Below are positions 1 through 13,500 of a DNA stretch of 64,000 bases, piece after piece. Every line of letters begins with the position of its first letter. Within the stretch, counting starts at the first letter, position 1. The DNA is from Sipunculus nudus (lineage: Eukaryota; Annelida; Sipuncula; Golfingiida; Sipunculidae): assembly GCA_026874595.1 (NCBI GenBank), contig CM049320.1, forward strand, positions 9,179,464-9,243,463, given 5' to 3'. The notes under the pieces were generated by a model. That model was given only the letters and a program-made list of their open reading frames with translations. It had not been told where the DNA came from and did not search any database. The translations under genes and the position numbers were made by a program.

Positions 1-1139
1 GTTATTGTATCTTTTGTATTAAAAATATTTCATTTGTTCAACTAAAAATGCAAAAATAGGACACTAATAAGAATGCTTTTGTCAGAATAAGGTGAGAAGT
101 ATTAGAAGCAATGGTCAAGGGAATCTTGTTCTTGAAATAACTGTGATTTTAGACACACTCATATATACATATATACAGTTGTGATCGAGCCCCAAAGGGT
201 TAACGTGTTTTTTTTTACATCCGGACGCAGAGATATACCCGTACTTTATGACATTGTCCTGTTGGTAATAATTAAAAAATGACGATGAACTCGACTGTTA
301 GTGTACAGTTAGTGCTCATTGTCACTTATTTTGGAAGATCAGCCCTGTGCCTTAGAAACATATACAGAATCCTGTAACTGTTTATAGTAACAAGCTTTGC
401 CAAAAACTATGAACCCTTTTCCGATTATATAACCCCATGATTTACAGGCAGATATAGGCTTAGGTTGAAAAAAAGGATACAAGTTTAAATCTAAATTATA
501 AGCTGAACCCCCAATGGTATTCCAACGAATATACGAGTGACTTTAAAGATGAGAAAAAAATAAATTGACTTTAGCTTGCGAATTAGTGCATCATTTTCTG
601 ACAGATATCCTCCTCCATAAAACATCACCTTTAGGGTCACTGTTCAATGTGTACCAACAAAAAAAATACATTTTTTTACAGTTGAAATTACAGCGCAAGT
701 CTGTCCACAATAGGATGTGCGTGTCTTCCCCAGAGATGCACATCAAACAGCTGGAGAACTTATTATTTGTGAATCAGGGTATGACAGCCCAATTGCGTCT
801 ATTGGTATGCTTTCCGGTAACACTGGTGTTTTTTGAGGGTATGTGTGTCCCTGGTCAGTTTGGAATTCGAAGACAACATCGGAACATAACGACCCATTAC
901 GTTAGGGCCAAGTGCCACGCCGGGTCACTAAACCTGACTCAAAACATACGGAGTTCATAACAAGTGCTGCGCACCATTTTGGACGCGCTCCGTCCAGTAG
1001 ATATATGAAGCCAGAGGTATGTGGTTCTGTATATAATAAGGAGCTAACAGACCCTGGTTATTAAGAAATTAAACAAACGCTGTAAAACACTATCCCATTT
1101 GAAAAGAATGGGAACTATACATCAATTATCATTATATGG
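1..1139. other. No gene recognised
   Basis: AT-rich sequence without a recognisable gene. An open frame at about 565-960 (+) does not begin with ATG, has no splice context and resembles no family I know, so I read it as chance. Confidence 0.5.
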
Positions 1140-3292
1140 AATAAACTAGAGAATCACTTACTTTACTTAGAACCGTCCAGGCATGCACACGGGACCAATT
1201 GACTTTAGACAGGTTTTCCGTATTTGAAAATTGTTTTATTGGTCTTGACCGGTAAGCGCCGTGATTTCATTTACAGGATGGCATTAGAAGGAACGATGAA
1301 AATCCAAGAACAAAAACTACCGAAAAAATATCTCGATTCACATCATGTTGAAACGGGAAGGGTAATTATGATTTTTTAAAGGAATGAAGAAGGGGTTTAT
1401 CTTCAATCTCAAGGGGACAAGGACTCACTGCCGAGAGAACGAGAGTTCTTATCTCAGTCAAAGAGTAGCAAGAATGCCCACGGTTGGGCCCTTCCAAAGA
1501 TGAGTTCTAGGGATAACTAGAAAGCTCTTCCCCATTGCTACAATTTGTAGTTGAAAATTATTTGTGCCACCTGTTCAAGATGGATTATGTGGATGACATT
1601 TCCAATTTATGTGCCACTTTTAACTGTGAACACATAATACTAATTATGGATGGTAAAACTGATATAATGGGTCCCTTTCTGACATTTTCCTGCCCATTAA
1701 TCAAAGTTAAAAGGTATATTAAGCCCTTTTTGAAAAAAAAAATCTACCAGTTGTGAACGTTAGGCAAAAATATCATGGTATTCAGCTGAGTGTCATTACC
1801 TATTGCTCACATGTCTTTTACAGCGTAATTATCCCATCGACTACGCAGTTTTCACCCTTTTATTGACTTTTTTAACCTTTTTACTTGGATTGCATTAAAA
1901 GACCTTATATAATCGTACTAGCTCCAACTACCTGACAATGGTCTTTAACCAAAAACTGCATAGCCGGCTTTGCGGAACGTAGCAAATGATTCTAAATATA
2001 ATGATCTGGTGTTTTATAGTGCTATAGTCATCCGTCAGGTACGTATTTCGATATAGTTAATGCGATACCCGGTACCTATTAACCATACACTTTGTTTTAC
2101 TCTCTGTATCACGTCTGATTAAATGTTCTTTTAGTAAAATGTTTTAAAAACAAAATATGGTAGTTTAGGCTAGGGTTACATGACCTGTATCTACATTTGT
2201 CAGCATTTATCCTGTCTCATCGAAACGACAGCTTCGGTAATCGTATCGACGTGGCGTATCGATATATATCCTATTCGATACATCGGTATACTGATACATC
2301 CCTGCTATAGAGAGAAGCTACTTATTATACATAAAGTTTCAGTAAAGCCATGTCAGTGGGAAATAAAAATAGCAAGAAATTCCAATCAACGATAAAATTA
2401 TATCTAGACCCCCCTCTGGATCCGCTTCTGGGCAGTCGCTTAACTTAGATCATGCAAAATAAGACAGTATCGCTCACACACATAATTCTACTGAAAATTT
2501 CCTTTCCTAACCAACATCATTTCAACTGATATTTGTTTTTGGACCCTGAGAAAGGATGATTTATTTTACGTAGAACCGTCCCAACAAACAATTCACTTTT
2601 GACAGGTTTTTCTTTATTTGAATATTGATCTGTTGGTCTAGATCCATAAGGCGCTGGGGTTCCTATGAAAGCATTGTACCTGGCATTGGAAGAAACGATG
2701 AATAACAACACAATATGATAAACAACATTATGATTCAAATTAAGTGGAACGAAGGAAGGATAAGTATGATTTTTTTAAGGGACGAAGAAGGAGTTTTTCT
2801 TCAATCTCAATAATATATGTCTGTCCAATAAAATACCATTTTTGTAGACTTGTGGTGAGCACATGACTCATTGGTTACGATGGGTCCCTTCCACTCATGG
2901 TAAGAATAAGAGTTGACACTTTAAAGAAATTATAAAGGCGGTAATCTCAACCAAGAAATCCGAAAAAAAATAGGTAATGATTGCGGTACGAATTGTGTTA
3001 AGGTCATTGTACAAAAAATCAATCTTGATGCTTCCTTGCACATGGGTCTGAGTCTGACCAAGAAGACCAATCTGTCTGAATGTTATGGTTCAAGTGGTCG
3101 TATAGGTAAAGTCGTCGTTCAGAGCAAAAAAAGAAGAAAGTATCCGACAAATCCATACACACATATTTTTTAAAGTAGACTTTCCATTTAAATCAACATA
3201 TATTCAACTGATATTTGTTTTCTGGAACCTAACAGGAAATGTGATGAGTGAAAAGCTCATTTATTTTACGTAAAACCCTCCAAACTAAAACA
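1140..3292. repeat. Diverged left-hand copies of the 0.86-kb tandem unit
   Basis: Segments at about 1,140-1,480, 2,500-2,860 and 3,060-3,292 align with parts of the unit repeated at 3,293-5,800. All share a TTTACGTAGAACC-like stretch, a cgGTAAGCGC-like stretch and a GGCATTGgAAGAAA-like stretch in the same order. They are clearly more diverged than the units to the right, so they look like old members of the same array or remnants of an ancestral repeat. Open frames here (for example 2,517-2,738 on the minus strand, with a hydrophobic start) are not preserved between copies, so I do not call them genes. Confidence 0.6.
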
Positions 3293-5800
3293 ACAGAACT
3301 CATAGGCGGGGGAACATGACTTAAGGCCGCAGCCTAAGAGCTGTGCGATTGTTCATTGTTAATTGGAAGGTGCGTCCCTGTGTGTCTTGTTACTCCGTAT
3401 TTTTTACTTCGTCTTTGCATACACTCTTAAGAAGGTTTTGAGGTCGTACGGTTAACGGCAGCAGGATGGATCCAGCATTTAGGGAAAGGGATCCAACCCA
3501 GGAGGACCTATGCTTAAGCAAAAGAGGTTACCAGGTCCGAAAAAAGGGGATCCAATTTGTCTGATTTTCATGGTTCAAATGGTTGTATAGGTTAAGTCGT
3601 CGTTTAGAGCAAAAAAGGTAGAAAGTATCCCACACACCCATACACACATCATTTTTTCGTAGATTTTCCATTTTAAGTAACATATTATCAACTGATATGT
3701 GTTTTTTTTAATCTAACAGGAAATGTGATGAATTTAAACAAAAGAAAAATGAGGAAACAAGAGAAAGGCTCATTTATTTTACGTACAACCCTCCAAACTA
3801 ACACAATAGATGGCTTGACGTCACCATTTCAACCCAACTAACTTAGACAAATGTTTCGTATTTGAATAGATTTGGACAGTTGGTGTGGATCGGTAAGCGC
3901 TGTTATTCCTATTACGGACGGGGATTTACTGGCATTGTAAGAAATGTGAAAAATGGAAAAGTACATTTTGAAATCAACGTCAAGATTCACCGTTGAAAAA
4001 AGAAGGGCAAATGCCATATATTTTAATCTGTTCTACGCAAACGATGTGAATATGATTTTCAAGGAGACGAAATGAAGGTTATTCAAAATTCTGAAAATAT
4101 ATTCCTATCTATCAAAATACCGATCAAAGGCCAAATGTTGTAGTCTTTTGTACCCGCACAGAACTCATAGGCGGGGGAACATGACTTAAGGCCGCAGCCT
4201 AAGAGCTGTGCGATTGTTCATTGTTAATAGGAAGGTGCGTCCCTGTGTGTCTTGTTACTCCGTATTTTTTACTTCGTCTTTGCATACACTCTTAAGAAGG
4301 TTTTGAGGTCGTACAGTTAAGGGCAGCAGGATGGATCCAGCATTTAGGGAAAGGGATCCAACCCAGGAGGACCTATGCTTAAGCAAAAGAGGTTACCAGG
4401 TCCGAAAAAAGGGGATCCAATTTGTCTGATTTTCATGGTTCAAATGGTTGTATAGGTTAAGTCGTCGTTTAGAGCAAAAAAGGAAGAAAGTATCCCACAC
4501 ACCCATACACACATCATTTTTTCGTAGATTTTCCATTTTAAGTAACATATTATCAACTGATATGTGTTTTTTTTAATCTAACAGGAAATGTGATGAATTT
4601 AAACAAAAGAAAAATGAGGAAACAAGAGAAAGGCTCATTTATTTTACGTACAACCCTCCAAACTAACACAATAGATGGCTTGACGTCACCATTTCAACCC
4701 AACAAACTTAGACAAATGTTTCGTATTTGAATAGATTTGGACAGTTGGTGTGGATCGGTAAGCGCTGTTATTCCTATTACGGACGGGGATTTACTGGCAT
4801 TGTAAGAAATGTGAAAAGTACATTTTGAAATCAACGTCAAAATTCACCTGTTGAAAAAGGAAAGGCAAATACCATGTATTTTAATCTGTTCTACACAAAC
4901 GATTTGAATATGATTTTCAAGAAAGCAAAATTAAGGTAATTAAAATTCGTGGGAATATATTCCTGTCTATCAAAATACCGATCAAAGGCCGAACGCCGTA
5001 GTCTTTTGGTAAAGCACAGGACTATTAAGCGGGGGAACATGACTTAAGTTCGCAGCTTAAGAGCTGTGCGATTGTTTACGGTTAATTGGAAGGTGCGTCC
5101 CTGTGTGTCTTGTTACTCCGTATTTTTTACTTCGTCTTTGCATACACTCTTAAGGTTTTGAGGTCGTACGGGTTAGGGAAGCATAGATGGATCTATCATT
5201 TAGGGAAAAGGGGTCCAACCAAGAAGGACTATTGTAAAAGCAAAAGAGGTTACCGGGTCCGAAAAAGGGGATCCAATCTGTCTGAAATTTAAGGTTCAGG
5301 TGGTCGTATTGCTAAAGTCGTTGGTTAGAGGGGAAAAAAGAAGAAGATAGTATCGAAAACACCCATAAAAACGTCATTTTTCCTTAAACTTTCCTTTTCA
5401 ATCACCATATTATCAACTGATCTGTGTTTTCTTGAACCTTAAAGGAAATGTGATGAATTATTAAAAAAATGGAGGAAACAAGAGAAAGACTCTTTTTTTT
5501 ACGTAGAACCCTCGAAACTAACCCTAAGGATCGCTTGACGTCACCATTTCAACACAATTAACTTAAGCCAAGTTTTCCGTATTTGAATAGTTTTAGACAG
5601 TTGATGTGTGTCGTTAAGCGCTGTTAATCCTATTACGGAAAAGGATTTACTGGTATTGGAAGAAATGAGAAAAAAGGAAAAGTACATTTTGACATCAACG
5701 TCAAGATTCTCCTGTTGAAAAAGGAAAGGCAAATGCCATGTATTTTAGTCTGTCCTACACAAACGATTTGAATACGATTTTCAAGGAAACTTTTGATCGG
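3293..5800. repeat. Tandem array, three units of about 0.86 kb
   Basis: Each unit starts with an ACAGAACTCATAGGCGGGGG-like stretch, found at 3,293 and 4,158 and in altered form at 5,016. The periods are therefore 865 and 858 bp. Units 1 and 2 are nearly identical over their first 640 bp or so and clearly less alike over their last 200 bp. Unit 3 is more diverged and ends near 5,800. No reading frame is conserved: an open frame at 5,086-5,292 in unit 3 is broken by a 4-base difference in units 1 and 2. I see no terminal inverted repeats, tRNA-like promoter or coding domain, so the repeat stays unclassified. Confidence 0.85.
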
Positions 5801-6839
5801 CTTTTGATCGTCTTTTGACAAAGATATAAGACAATATCGATTGTGAGGTGTTTGATGTCCTTGATCATTGACCTATATTCACTGAATAAAAGCTGTGAAT
5901 ATGTGAATAATATTGACTGAATCTATGAATTTTAAAGAAATTGCTGCAAAATGTGTTGCCTTTAGTGTGTTTAATGCCAGTAAAACAACAACATAGAAGA
6001 TAAAATTGACAACAACAGATTAACAGACAGATATAATGACAAATAAATCCAATTAAATGCTACCAAACTTATCCTCTCTGGTCTTACAAATGACAATGTC
6101 ACAAAAATAAGTAAAGGTACTTTCAAATATCAAAAAAAGTTTAACCATGGTATCTACAGTATGAGAGAGTATGAGAGGAAAGGCAATGGCATGACAATTT
6201 ATCTACCGGTTATACAGACTGCTAACTTCAAGGAAATCAATAACGCAGTAAAAACAAAATTAACTGAACACAAGAAAACAGATCGACCTACTACGATATA
6301 TTGGTACAAGATCAACAAAACTTAATCATATTATAATATTAGCAACGTAAAGATAAATAAAAAAAAAAAGATTTGACACGTGTAGTTCCAGCGGTAAAAT
6401 GTATAAACTTGCCGAAGCTAGAAAGCTTCACAATAAATGTTCACTAAAGCGCCCGCTCTTTTATTATATTTTATGAGTTCCCGCGCCGATATAAACATAT
6501 GTTTGTGTAAATGGATAGATAACCTGAATGATCCATAGTATTCCCAGCAATCTTAAGAAGATCAAGTAGCTTTTTTGCTGACATCTTATTAAAGAACACA
6601 TGAGGAAAGGACATAAGCAAAGATGTAACCATATGAGATGTAAAGTATAGTATGCATTATGTTATAATTGTCTGCATATTTCAACCTTATTATTTTGGTT
6701 ACCCCTAACCAGTTTTTGAATTTAAATTTTATTATGTGATCAGTATTTTTCATTAATAGCCTAGAAAGAAGACACGGGCATAAAGTTAACGTAAAAGTAC
6801 CAATAATGAGATATGTGAAACAACAGACAATTCCATATC
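5801..6839. other. Non-coding, part of a dispersed repeat
   Basis: No gene seen. About 5,840-6,170 resembles 48,560-48,900. Shared stretches are CTTTGATCATTGACCTAT-like, TTCGATGCTACCAnAA-like and CCTCTCTGG, in the same order, marking a dispersed repeat family. Confidence 0.45.
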
Positions 6840-7095
6840 TATTCAGTCAATGTTTCATATATGCCGACTTTGAAGTCAATTTGTAAAATGCCTGAATAGT
6901 TCAGTCATTTTATAAGGTACCTAGGTTAATCAAGCATTTTGTTAATTGACTGAAAATTTAAGGCAATGTACAAAGTGACTGATTTTACACATTGATTGTA
7001 ACATTATATATATATATATATATATATAAAATTTATTAAATTGGCAAAATACAACTTTGACCTATGACACAAATTTTGTTGGATTCAGTCATTTT
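6840..7095. repeat. Dispersed repeat rich in TGACTGA, with TA tract
   Basis: Contains repeated and inverted TTGACTGA/TCAGTCAA words and resembles about 29,090-29,230 (shared TCATTTTATAAGGTrCCT and AATTGACTGAAAA). A (TA)n tract occupies about 7,004-7,028. Non-coding; possibly a small non-autonomous element, but I could not define its ends. Confidence 0.5.
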
Positions 7096-7794
7096 CTCTT
7101 TTTAGAGGAGGTTGCTACGGTAACCGTCTAGGTACTGTTTTGGAAATCCAAATTCCAGTTTTTTTTTGTGACGATGGCGCAAAACCTCTGCCCTAGAGGA
7201 AGAGGTTACCTGAACTTTTTATACAATTTGTCCGGCTCAACTTCTTACAGATATGTATCCTATTCTGTCTTAAAACTTCTTTCTTTTTAAGGTAAGGTAT
7301 GTTAAAATTAAATCAGAGACGACTAGCCAGTTGTCTGAGCTGCTTCTTTTGCTGCTTACATATACTGTTGTTTACTGCATGTTTTCTGCTTTTATTCTTT
7401 CAAACAAGGGACAGTAAACCTATTGACAGTCTTTTACTCTGTCAACTACAAATACATTTTGCTTGTTCGGATAATTTGTTCGCTCAACGACCTGGATCTT
7501 GATATGCTTTGATTAAATTTCCATACTGCTTAAAATCGATAAAATTAAATGCTCGTCCTTATTTAGGATGTTCGAATTTTTTCACCTCGAGCTTCAACTG
7601 GCTGCTGTTGTAAAATGACTACTATTGTGGGAAAAATAGTGGGAACGATTACCTTCTACCTCCACGCTGACAAACGTCCCCACTACGGCTCTTTTGAGAC
7701 AAGGAAAGACACATGTGTAATTCTGTAAGCAGAAGTGTAGGTGAACAATTATACTGTTTTTAGTGAGGAGCTGATAGAACGTACATACGATAAT
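7096..7794. other. No gene recognised
   Basis: Nothing supported. An open frame at 7,299-7,502 (+) encodes a leucine- and cysteine-rich string with no recognisable domain and no splice context. Confidence 0.45.
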
Positions 7795-9229
7795 GTCCGT
7801 ACATGTTATATATGGTAATGACTATAAACAAATATCCTTTTAACTTGTCTGTTGACTGTTTTAAGTGTTTTATTATTTTATTATTACGGCCATATTGGAA
7901 TGAAACGAGACGCGGAATTATTCCGGACTCTAATGGTTAAACTCGTTTACATTCAAATCTTTACCAGTTAGGGTTATGGGGATGGCTGGGATTACTTGGA
8001 ACAACCGGCTAACTTCAAAATCGAAATTCATGAAAACCGAAAAAAACTTCTTTTCTTGATTGAACCTACACATACTTACTAGATGTTATTTATTTCATGA
8101 TGTCCGTATCACAAAAGATACGTGCATATTATTTTCCTTGAAACAACTCTAATTTAACATGTTTCAACAGCCTGTAGCCGCTGTATTTATAGCTACACCA
8201 TCTGTGGATTTAGAAGCCTAAGCGCACTGTGGTGGAAAGAACATTTATGCACAGTTCTTAAACAGACTCGTACTCTTGTTGGTATGATCCTGCAAAGAGA
8301 GTTGCGAGGATCAGTTTTTTTTTCAAATGTACCTTTTTAAATACAATATATTCGCCTAAACCTTTTGTTTCAATGCGTCGGTTTAGGATTCTTTGAACGT
8401 TTCCCCAACTATCTATTACCTTGACCTCAAGAACATATATTTTTCAAGTACGAAGTGTATATTGCGGTATTATTAATTAAGGGTTCTTTTTGGTAAGATT
8501 GGTATAATTATACACATTGAAAGTGGTCTTTCCTGCATCTAGTTAGAGGCTGATATATAAAATCTAAGGCAATCATCAGCTGTTGACACGGTTTACCTCA
8601 GTTTCATGAGTTTCATCACGATTACTAAACAAATCTACAGAAATATATTATTTTTTTACATACACTGATGGAAAATGCGAATAATGCCTAAAATGAGCAC
8701 AAAATTGGTTTGAAAGAATATGATTAAATCGTGAAATAATATTTAATGTAGATCTTTTAGGTAAATTGGTGATATTTTAGTTGAAATCATAAACTTTGAA
8801 AAAATGAAGAACAATTGGCATTGAAACGTTTTAAACTATATATAGTGATCACCTGATTTCCTTGATGTAGTTCATATGTTGAAATGTGTCTCTTATTTCA
8901 AAGCTACTCTATTGACAATACTAACAAACAAAAATCTAACCACATAAAATATATCAGTTTCAAAACTATTTGTATAAAAATGTGACCTGTAAATTGTATA
9001 TCTGGAAAGATATCGTTTTACAAGAAATGAAGGGAGATTTACCGAAACATTCACTGGTGTCATCTATTATTATTAAAAAAGTACCTGATGCAAAAATCAA
9101 GATTTCTCTACATTTAAAATGGCAAAGTTAGAAAATAATTTAATTTTCCCAGAAATACGTAACCATGGTACAATCAAAATAGACCAATTTTGTAGTGAGG
9201 GAAATAGCCAAAGCGAACCAAATAAACTA
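7795..9229. repeat. R1 dispersed repeat, copy a (left part)
   Basis: Colinear with 19,890-20,900 and 26,985-27,880. Shared landmarks in order are GGCCATATTGGAA, GATTCTTTGAACGTTTCC, GGTAwGATTGGTATAAT, ATCAGCTGTTGACACGG, AATrCGrAGAATGC-like and CGTwACCATGGTA. It is interrupted at about 9,230 by the LINE and resumes at 14,465 with a stretch that copy b (20,838) carries without interruption. No coding potential is visible on either strand. Confidence 0.8.
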
Positions 9230-9580
9230 TAAGGTGTGAGGTCAGTGGACCCTACTGCACCAGGTCCCTCTAGAGCCAGGTCTATTGTCAATGTGTTTGA
9301 AGGAACCTTAATAATGTGTTTGTAATTTCAAACTCCACTGCCTGGCAGGTTAAAACATTGTGAACTATGATTTAATATTTAATGTTGAGATTTTGTTTGT
9401 TCTGAAGTGGTTTTGAATCTATGCCTTCCCAAGTCCTGATACAACATTCATTTATTTTGTATTTGTTATAAAAACAGTAACTCAGGCTAATGTATTTTCT
9501 CTTCTCCTTCGTCCCCTAGTACCCCACATAAATATCAGAGGTTTAATTTGTCAGATAAAAAGGGAAAATCAGTTGAAAAA

Positions 9581-10321
9581 ATGGCTCTTACTACAGACAC
9601 ATTAAGAAAAATGAGTTGGAGGAAAAAAATAGTAAGACAAATCACAGAAAGATTTGATTCAACAGTTCAGCTGTTAGAAAGTAAAGTCATGACACTGGAA
9701 AATGAAAATGAAGGCTTGAAAAGTGACATTAAAAGGTTATCAGATCAGGTTGCTCACTTAGAAGCGGTGACAAGCATGTCTTGTACAGAAGCTAGAGAGG
9801 CTCAGAGGAGGTCAGTTGAACTTGAACAGTACTGTAGAAAAGGAAATATTAGGATTTTTGGTATTGGAGAGAGGGATCTAGATGAAATAGGAGTAGAAAA
9901 TTGCAAAGAAATTGTGCAACAGTTTTGCAAAGAAAAGCTTAGGGTTGACATTGAAAGAAAAGATATTGATGCTGCCCATAGTGTTGGTAAATATACTGGA
10001 AATAATGCTGCTCCTGGAAGGGGGCCCAGGGCAATTATGGTTAAATTTCTGAGAAGAGAAGTCAAAGAAATAGTGATGAAGGAAAGGAGAAAATGCAAAG
10101 TATCAAGAGTAGAAATAGTGGATGATTTTTGTAAAGAACTTCATGAACTGTACAACAGAGTAAAAAATGACCAAAGAATAAAAGAGGCATGGATTTGGGA
10201 TGGGAAGGTTTTCATAAAGGATTTAAGAGGAGGGATTAAACAGATCAGACACGGACAATCATTGGAACAGCTAATTGCAATTGCTTCATATTGTAAATAT
10301 AATAATAAATATAATAATTAA
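9581..10321 (+). CDS. LINE ORF1 protein (RNA-binding, coiled coil)
   Basis: An intact 246-codon frame from the first ATG. The open frame extends 33 bases further upstream without another ATG. Residues about 20-80 form a heptad-like coiled coil (LESKVMTLENENEGLKSDI). After it comes a region beginning EQYCRKGNIRIFGI and later PRAIMVKFLRREVKEIV. This order of coiled coil, RRM-like fold and basic C-terminus is that of L1-type ORF1 proteins, which trimerise and coat the element RNA. It lies 0.2 kb upstream of the ORF2 remnant, on the same strand. Its integrity beside a ruined ORF2 is unusual. The alternatives are a recent loss of ORF2 function or retention of ORF1 by chance. The family is recognised by layout and motif style, not by a search. 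Confidence 0.8.
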   Translation: MALTTDTLRKMSWRKKIVRQITERFDSTVQLLESKVMTLENENEGLKSDIKRLSDQVAHLEAVTSMSCTEAREAQRRSVELEQYCRKGNIRIFGIGERDLDEIGVENCKEIVQQFCKEKLRVDIERKDIDAAHSVGKYTGNNAAPGRGPRAIMVKFLRREVKEIVMKERRKCKVSRVEIVDDFCKELHELYNRVKNDQRIKEAWIWDGKVFIKDLRGGIKQIRHGQSLEQLIAIASYCKYNNKYNN

Positions 10322-10529
10322 TATAAAGCCAGGCAAGGAAAATGACCATATGGTTTTATACTCATGTATATTGTATTTTGTATTTGTGATCATTGATATG
10401 AAGACCTGTAAGCTTAATGTAACACTGATGATTATGATGCATGATGATACAAATAAGAAATCTTCATATTTTAACTACCCTATAGATTCAAAACTAATTA
10501 TTTTTATGGCAGATAATATTTAATTCCAA

Positions 10530-13500
10530 GTCCCCTCATTAAACATCAGGGGAATAAAAAAAAATATATGAAGAGAAGACAAATCTTAAATTGGTTAGTT
10601 AAACACAATCGTTATAATGGTGTAAGCTTTTTACAAGAATGCAACTGTACAAAACAGGACGAGAATACATGGTCTAATCAGTGGCGAGGAGTAACATATT
10701 TTTTTCACATGGAAATTCAAAGTCTTGTGGTGTATGAACATTAATTGGCAAGAATCTGGAATTCAGAGAAATTAATAAATCTATAGAACTTTCTGGGAGG
10801 GATATCTTTGTGGATTGTGAAATTAATGGTTTGCACTGTCTGCTTGACAAGCCCCAAACCATGAAACTCAGCAAGTCGAATTTTATGAAATGATCCTTAC
10901 TGAACTGTCAAAACTGACTATGGAAACAGATGTACAGATTATATGGGGTGGTGACTTTAATGTTCATCTTGCAGAACTTGACGCAGATGGAGGAAGGACC
11001 ACTGTTAAACATTATCCTGTCAATAAAATAACTTCCATCATGGAAGCTTTAAACCTGTGTGATATATGCGATTACTTGGCGATCAAATACTCCTTTAATT
11101 CAGAGACGTCTATATTATTTTTCAATAACAAACACTTTGCAGTGTTTTGTTACAAAATGTGATATAATTCCATCTGTTAGCACAGACCCTTCAGCAGTAT
11201 TAATATATGTAAACTTCAGCAAAGATTACAAAATGGGACCTTCTCACTGGTGTATGAACAATGGATTATTAAATGATACTGAATATTTGAAATTTGGTTA
11301 AGGAAAACATCAGTGAATGGAAACAGGAAATGAATACTGAAAAGGCAAAGACAAAATGGGAATATCTAAAATATAAAATTAGAGAGTTCACGATACAGTA
11401 TAGTAAATCAAAGGCTAAACGACTCAGAGAAAATAAAGTCTGGTTGAAAAAAAAGTGGCTAATCTTGAACAAGAATTAAGATGTTCTGATACACCTGAAA
11501 CGCAGGATTTATACCACACATCAAAGCAAACGTTACAGGAACATTATGACAACATCACACAAAGATTTATAATCAGGTCAAGGGCTCAGTGGCTGCAACA
11601 GGAAGAAAAGGGGTCTAGGTATTTTTTTTAACCTTGAGAAAAGAAAAAAAAAATAACTCTGTAAGAAGACAATTATATTTTAATGGTGAATATATTAAAG
11701 ATTCCAAAGATATTATGAGATTTATTAAAAACACATTTGAAGACAAATATAGGAAAAAAGTGTCATGTGATGGAACTGAGTTGCAAGATTTTTTTCGAAT
11801 ACTCCAAGCGCCAATGAAAACAATTTAATGAGATGGAAGCTGAGTCATGTGGGGCAAACATCACAAAAAGTGAGGTGTATACATGTTTAAAATCTATGAA
11901 AAATAACAAAACTCCAGGAAATGACGGTTTGACTAAAGAATTCTATATAGCATTATCTGATGATCTTGGACAGAGTTAAACTGAATGTGTAAATGAAAAC
12001 TATGATACTGGATAGGTGACATCAACACAAAAACCAGCTCTTGTAAAATTAATTCCCAGGCCAGGAAATAATTTAAACCATTTGAATGCCTAGGGACCGA
12101 TCAGCTTGTTAAATGTTGATGTAGAAATAATAAGCAAGGTTTTAGTAAAGCTCATTGAAAAATATCTGCAGAAAGTTATACAGCCTGATCAGTATGCATT
12201 TATAAAAGGTCGATATATCGCAGAACCTATAATATTGATTTGGGATATAATGTACTATACTGCTGAAGAGAAACTCCCAGGGATTATGTTTGCAACTGAT
12301 TTAGAATCTGCTTTTGACAGTGTAGATCATGATTTTATTTTGGCAGCTTTAAAATACTTTGGTTTCAGTCATTCATTTCTTAGATGGGTATAAAATATTA
12401 CATTAAGATATACAGAGTTCAGTTATGAATAACGGATTCACAACAGGTTATTTTCAGTTGGAAAGAGGAACTAGACAGGGTGACCCACTGGTAGCATAAT
12501 TATTTATAATTTTTATTGAAATATTGGCTATAATGATAAGACAAGATAAAGATATTCATGGAATACAGATTGGATATACCACTGTCAAAATGTTTGCAGA
12601 TGACACAACTGTTTTAGTCAAGGATGTTGATTCATTAAGCAAGGTTCTTGAAGTGCTGCAAATGTGTGAATATTATTCTTCACTTAAAATTAATCGTACA
12701 AAGTCAGAGGCAACTTGTATTGGGTCGATAAAAGATAAGGTATTGGAGAATTTTAATCTGAAATGGATCAACCTTACAGTGTCAACCATGAAAATACTTG
12801 GGATTTATTTTTCATACGATGATGATTTGGTGTACAAAAACAATTTCAAGAGGGTTGAACACAACGTAGCAACCACATTAAACATGTGGAAAGTAGAACA
12901 CTATCAATATATGGCACAGCAGAGATGGTCCGCTCATTGGCAATTACAAAACTTCTTTATGTAACTAATATGTTAGTATCACCAAATACTACAGTAAAGA
13001 ATTTAAAAAGACTACTCTGTGACTTTATTTGGAGGGCTAAGAGGCCTAAAGTAAAATATGCAACCATTATTGGACAGTATGAGAAAGGGGGGGGGGGGGG
13101 GAGGGGCCAATTTTCAAGACATTGAATGCAAAATAAAGACACAAAAAATAGTGTGGAGTGTGCATTTTGTGTTCAGAAGAATCTGCCAGTAGTAAAATTT
13201 TGAATTTCAGATTAAGGAAGATAGGCGGATTAAACTGTATAAGGGGAAACTTTGATATGAATGTGTTACCTAAAGGATTGCCAAGATTTTATTAGAAATG
13301 TTAAGAGGAATGGGCTTCATATGTATCAGTTTTGCCTGAATCGACAGAAGATGTCATATATCAAAGCTTGTGGAATAATAAATATATAAAGAATAATAAC
13401 ACACCTCTATACAACAAACATTATGTCAGAAGCAAATTATATTATATAAAAGACCTGGTAAATTATGATGGAAAGTGGAAGCCATGGGAAAAAATACGGG

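Noticed and set aside
565..960. 131-codon open frame
   Set aside because: Starts without ATG, has low-complexity composition and no recognised domain, and has no splice signals.
2517..2738. Minus-strand frame with signal-peptide-like start
   Set aside because: It lies in a diverged copy of the tandem unit, and other copies do not keep the frame, so no selection for a protein is visible.
9802..10098. 98-codon minus-strand frame
   Set aside because: Exact antisense shadow of the LINE ORF1 coding sequence.
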